From: an uncultured Steroidobacteraceae bacterium
GTDB taxonomy: Bacteria > Pseudomonadota > Gammaproteobacteria > Steroidobacterales > Steroidobacteraceae
Reading direction: 5' to 3'
NCBI GenBank assembly: GCA_955652625.1
Contig: CATPBM010000158.1
Span: 1 to 8,027, forward strand
DNA length: 8,027 nucleotides
The notes beneath the pieces were generated by a model. The model was not told the origin of the DNA. It made no database searches and was given only the letters and a program-made list of their open reading frames with translations. A program made the position numbers and the translations under genes. This document shows, piece after piece, positions 8,009 through 8,027 of this stretch. Each line of letters opens with the position of its first letter. The stretch's first letter is position 1.

Positions 8009-8027
8009 ATGACACTCGACCAAGGCG
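8009..8027 (+). CDS. Possible start of a further gene cut by the window edge
   Basis: An ATG at 8009 begins the codons M-T-L-D-Q-G and runs open to the end of the window. AGGAG stands just before it, but only one base separates the two, closer than normal. Too little is present to name a product or be sure it is a gene. Confidence 0.25.

Overview
The window reads as chromosome from a high-GC gammaproteobacterium. The guess of a Steroidobacterales, Nevskiales or Xanthomonadales relative is inference from gene content and order: mrp-dcd, purMN flanked by a DUF3108 and a DUF2066 gene, and an Hda (DnaA-family) gene. Most genes are housekeeping and complete. Only mrp is cut, by the left edge. No tRNA, rRNA, CRISPR array, insertion sequence or phage gene is visible, and no stretch longer than 300 bases lacks a gene.

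Left part (1-1653, plus strand): the end of mrp, an Fe-S cluster carrier ATPase, then dcd, dCTP deaminase. The middle of dcd is clearly poorer in GC than its surroundings. Next comes a compact minus-strand operon, in transcription order purM (4094 to 3063), purN (3066 to 2398) and an exported DUF3108 protein (2417 to 1668). All three genes overlap: purM and purN share ATGA, and the DUF3108 gene begins inside the end of purN behind a strong Shine-Dalgarno sequence. purM and purN carry out the fifth and third steps of IMP synthesis.

A 94-base divergent intergenic region (4095-4188) with an AT-rich core separates purM from a plus-strand operon. This operon holds an exported DUF2066 protein, a membrane CDP-alcohol phosphatidyltransferase and hda. 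The last pair places a likely acidic-phospholipid synthase beside a regulator of the replication initiator DnaA. hda ends facing wrbA, an FMN-dependent quinone reductase on the minus strand, and a strong GC hairpin lies between the two genes.

The right end (7109-8027) looks more accessory. It holds the C-terminal half of a diguanylate cyclase (GGDEF) gene whose 5' half is missing, followed by a short PilZ-domain protein. This may be the residue of a cyclic-di-GMP signalling locus that was rearranged. A possible gene start lies at the extreme right edge. I found no convincing new defence or mobile system. The best leads are the GGDEF remnant with its PilZ neighbour, the lipid-synthase/hda pairing, and the two uncharacterised exported proteins tied to purMN.
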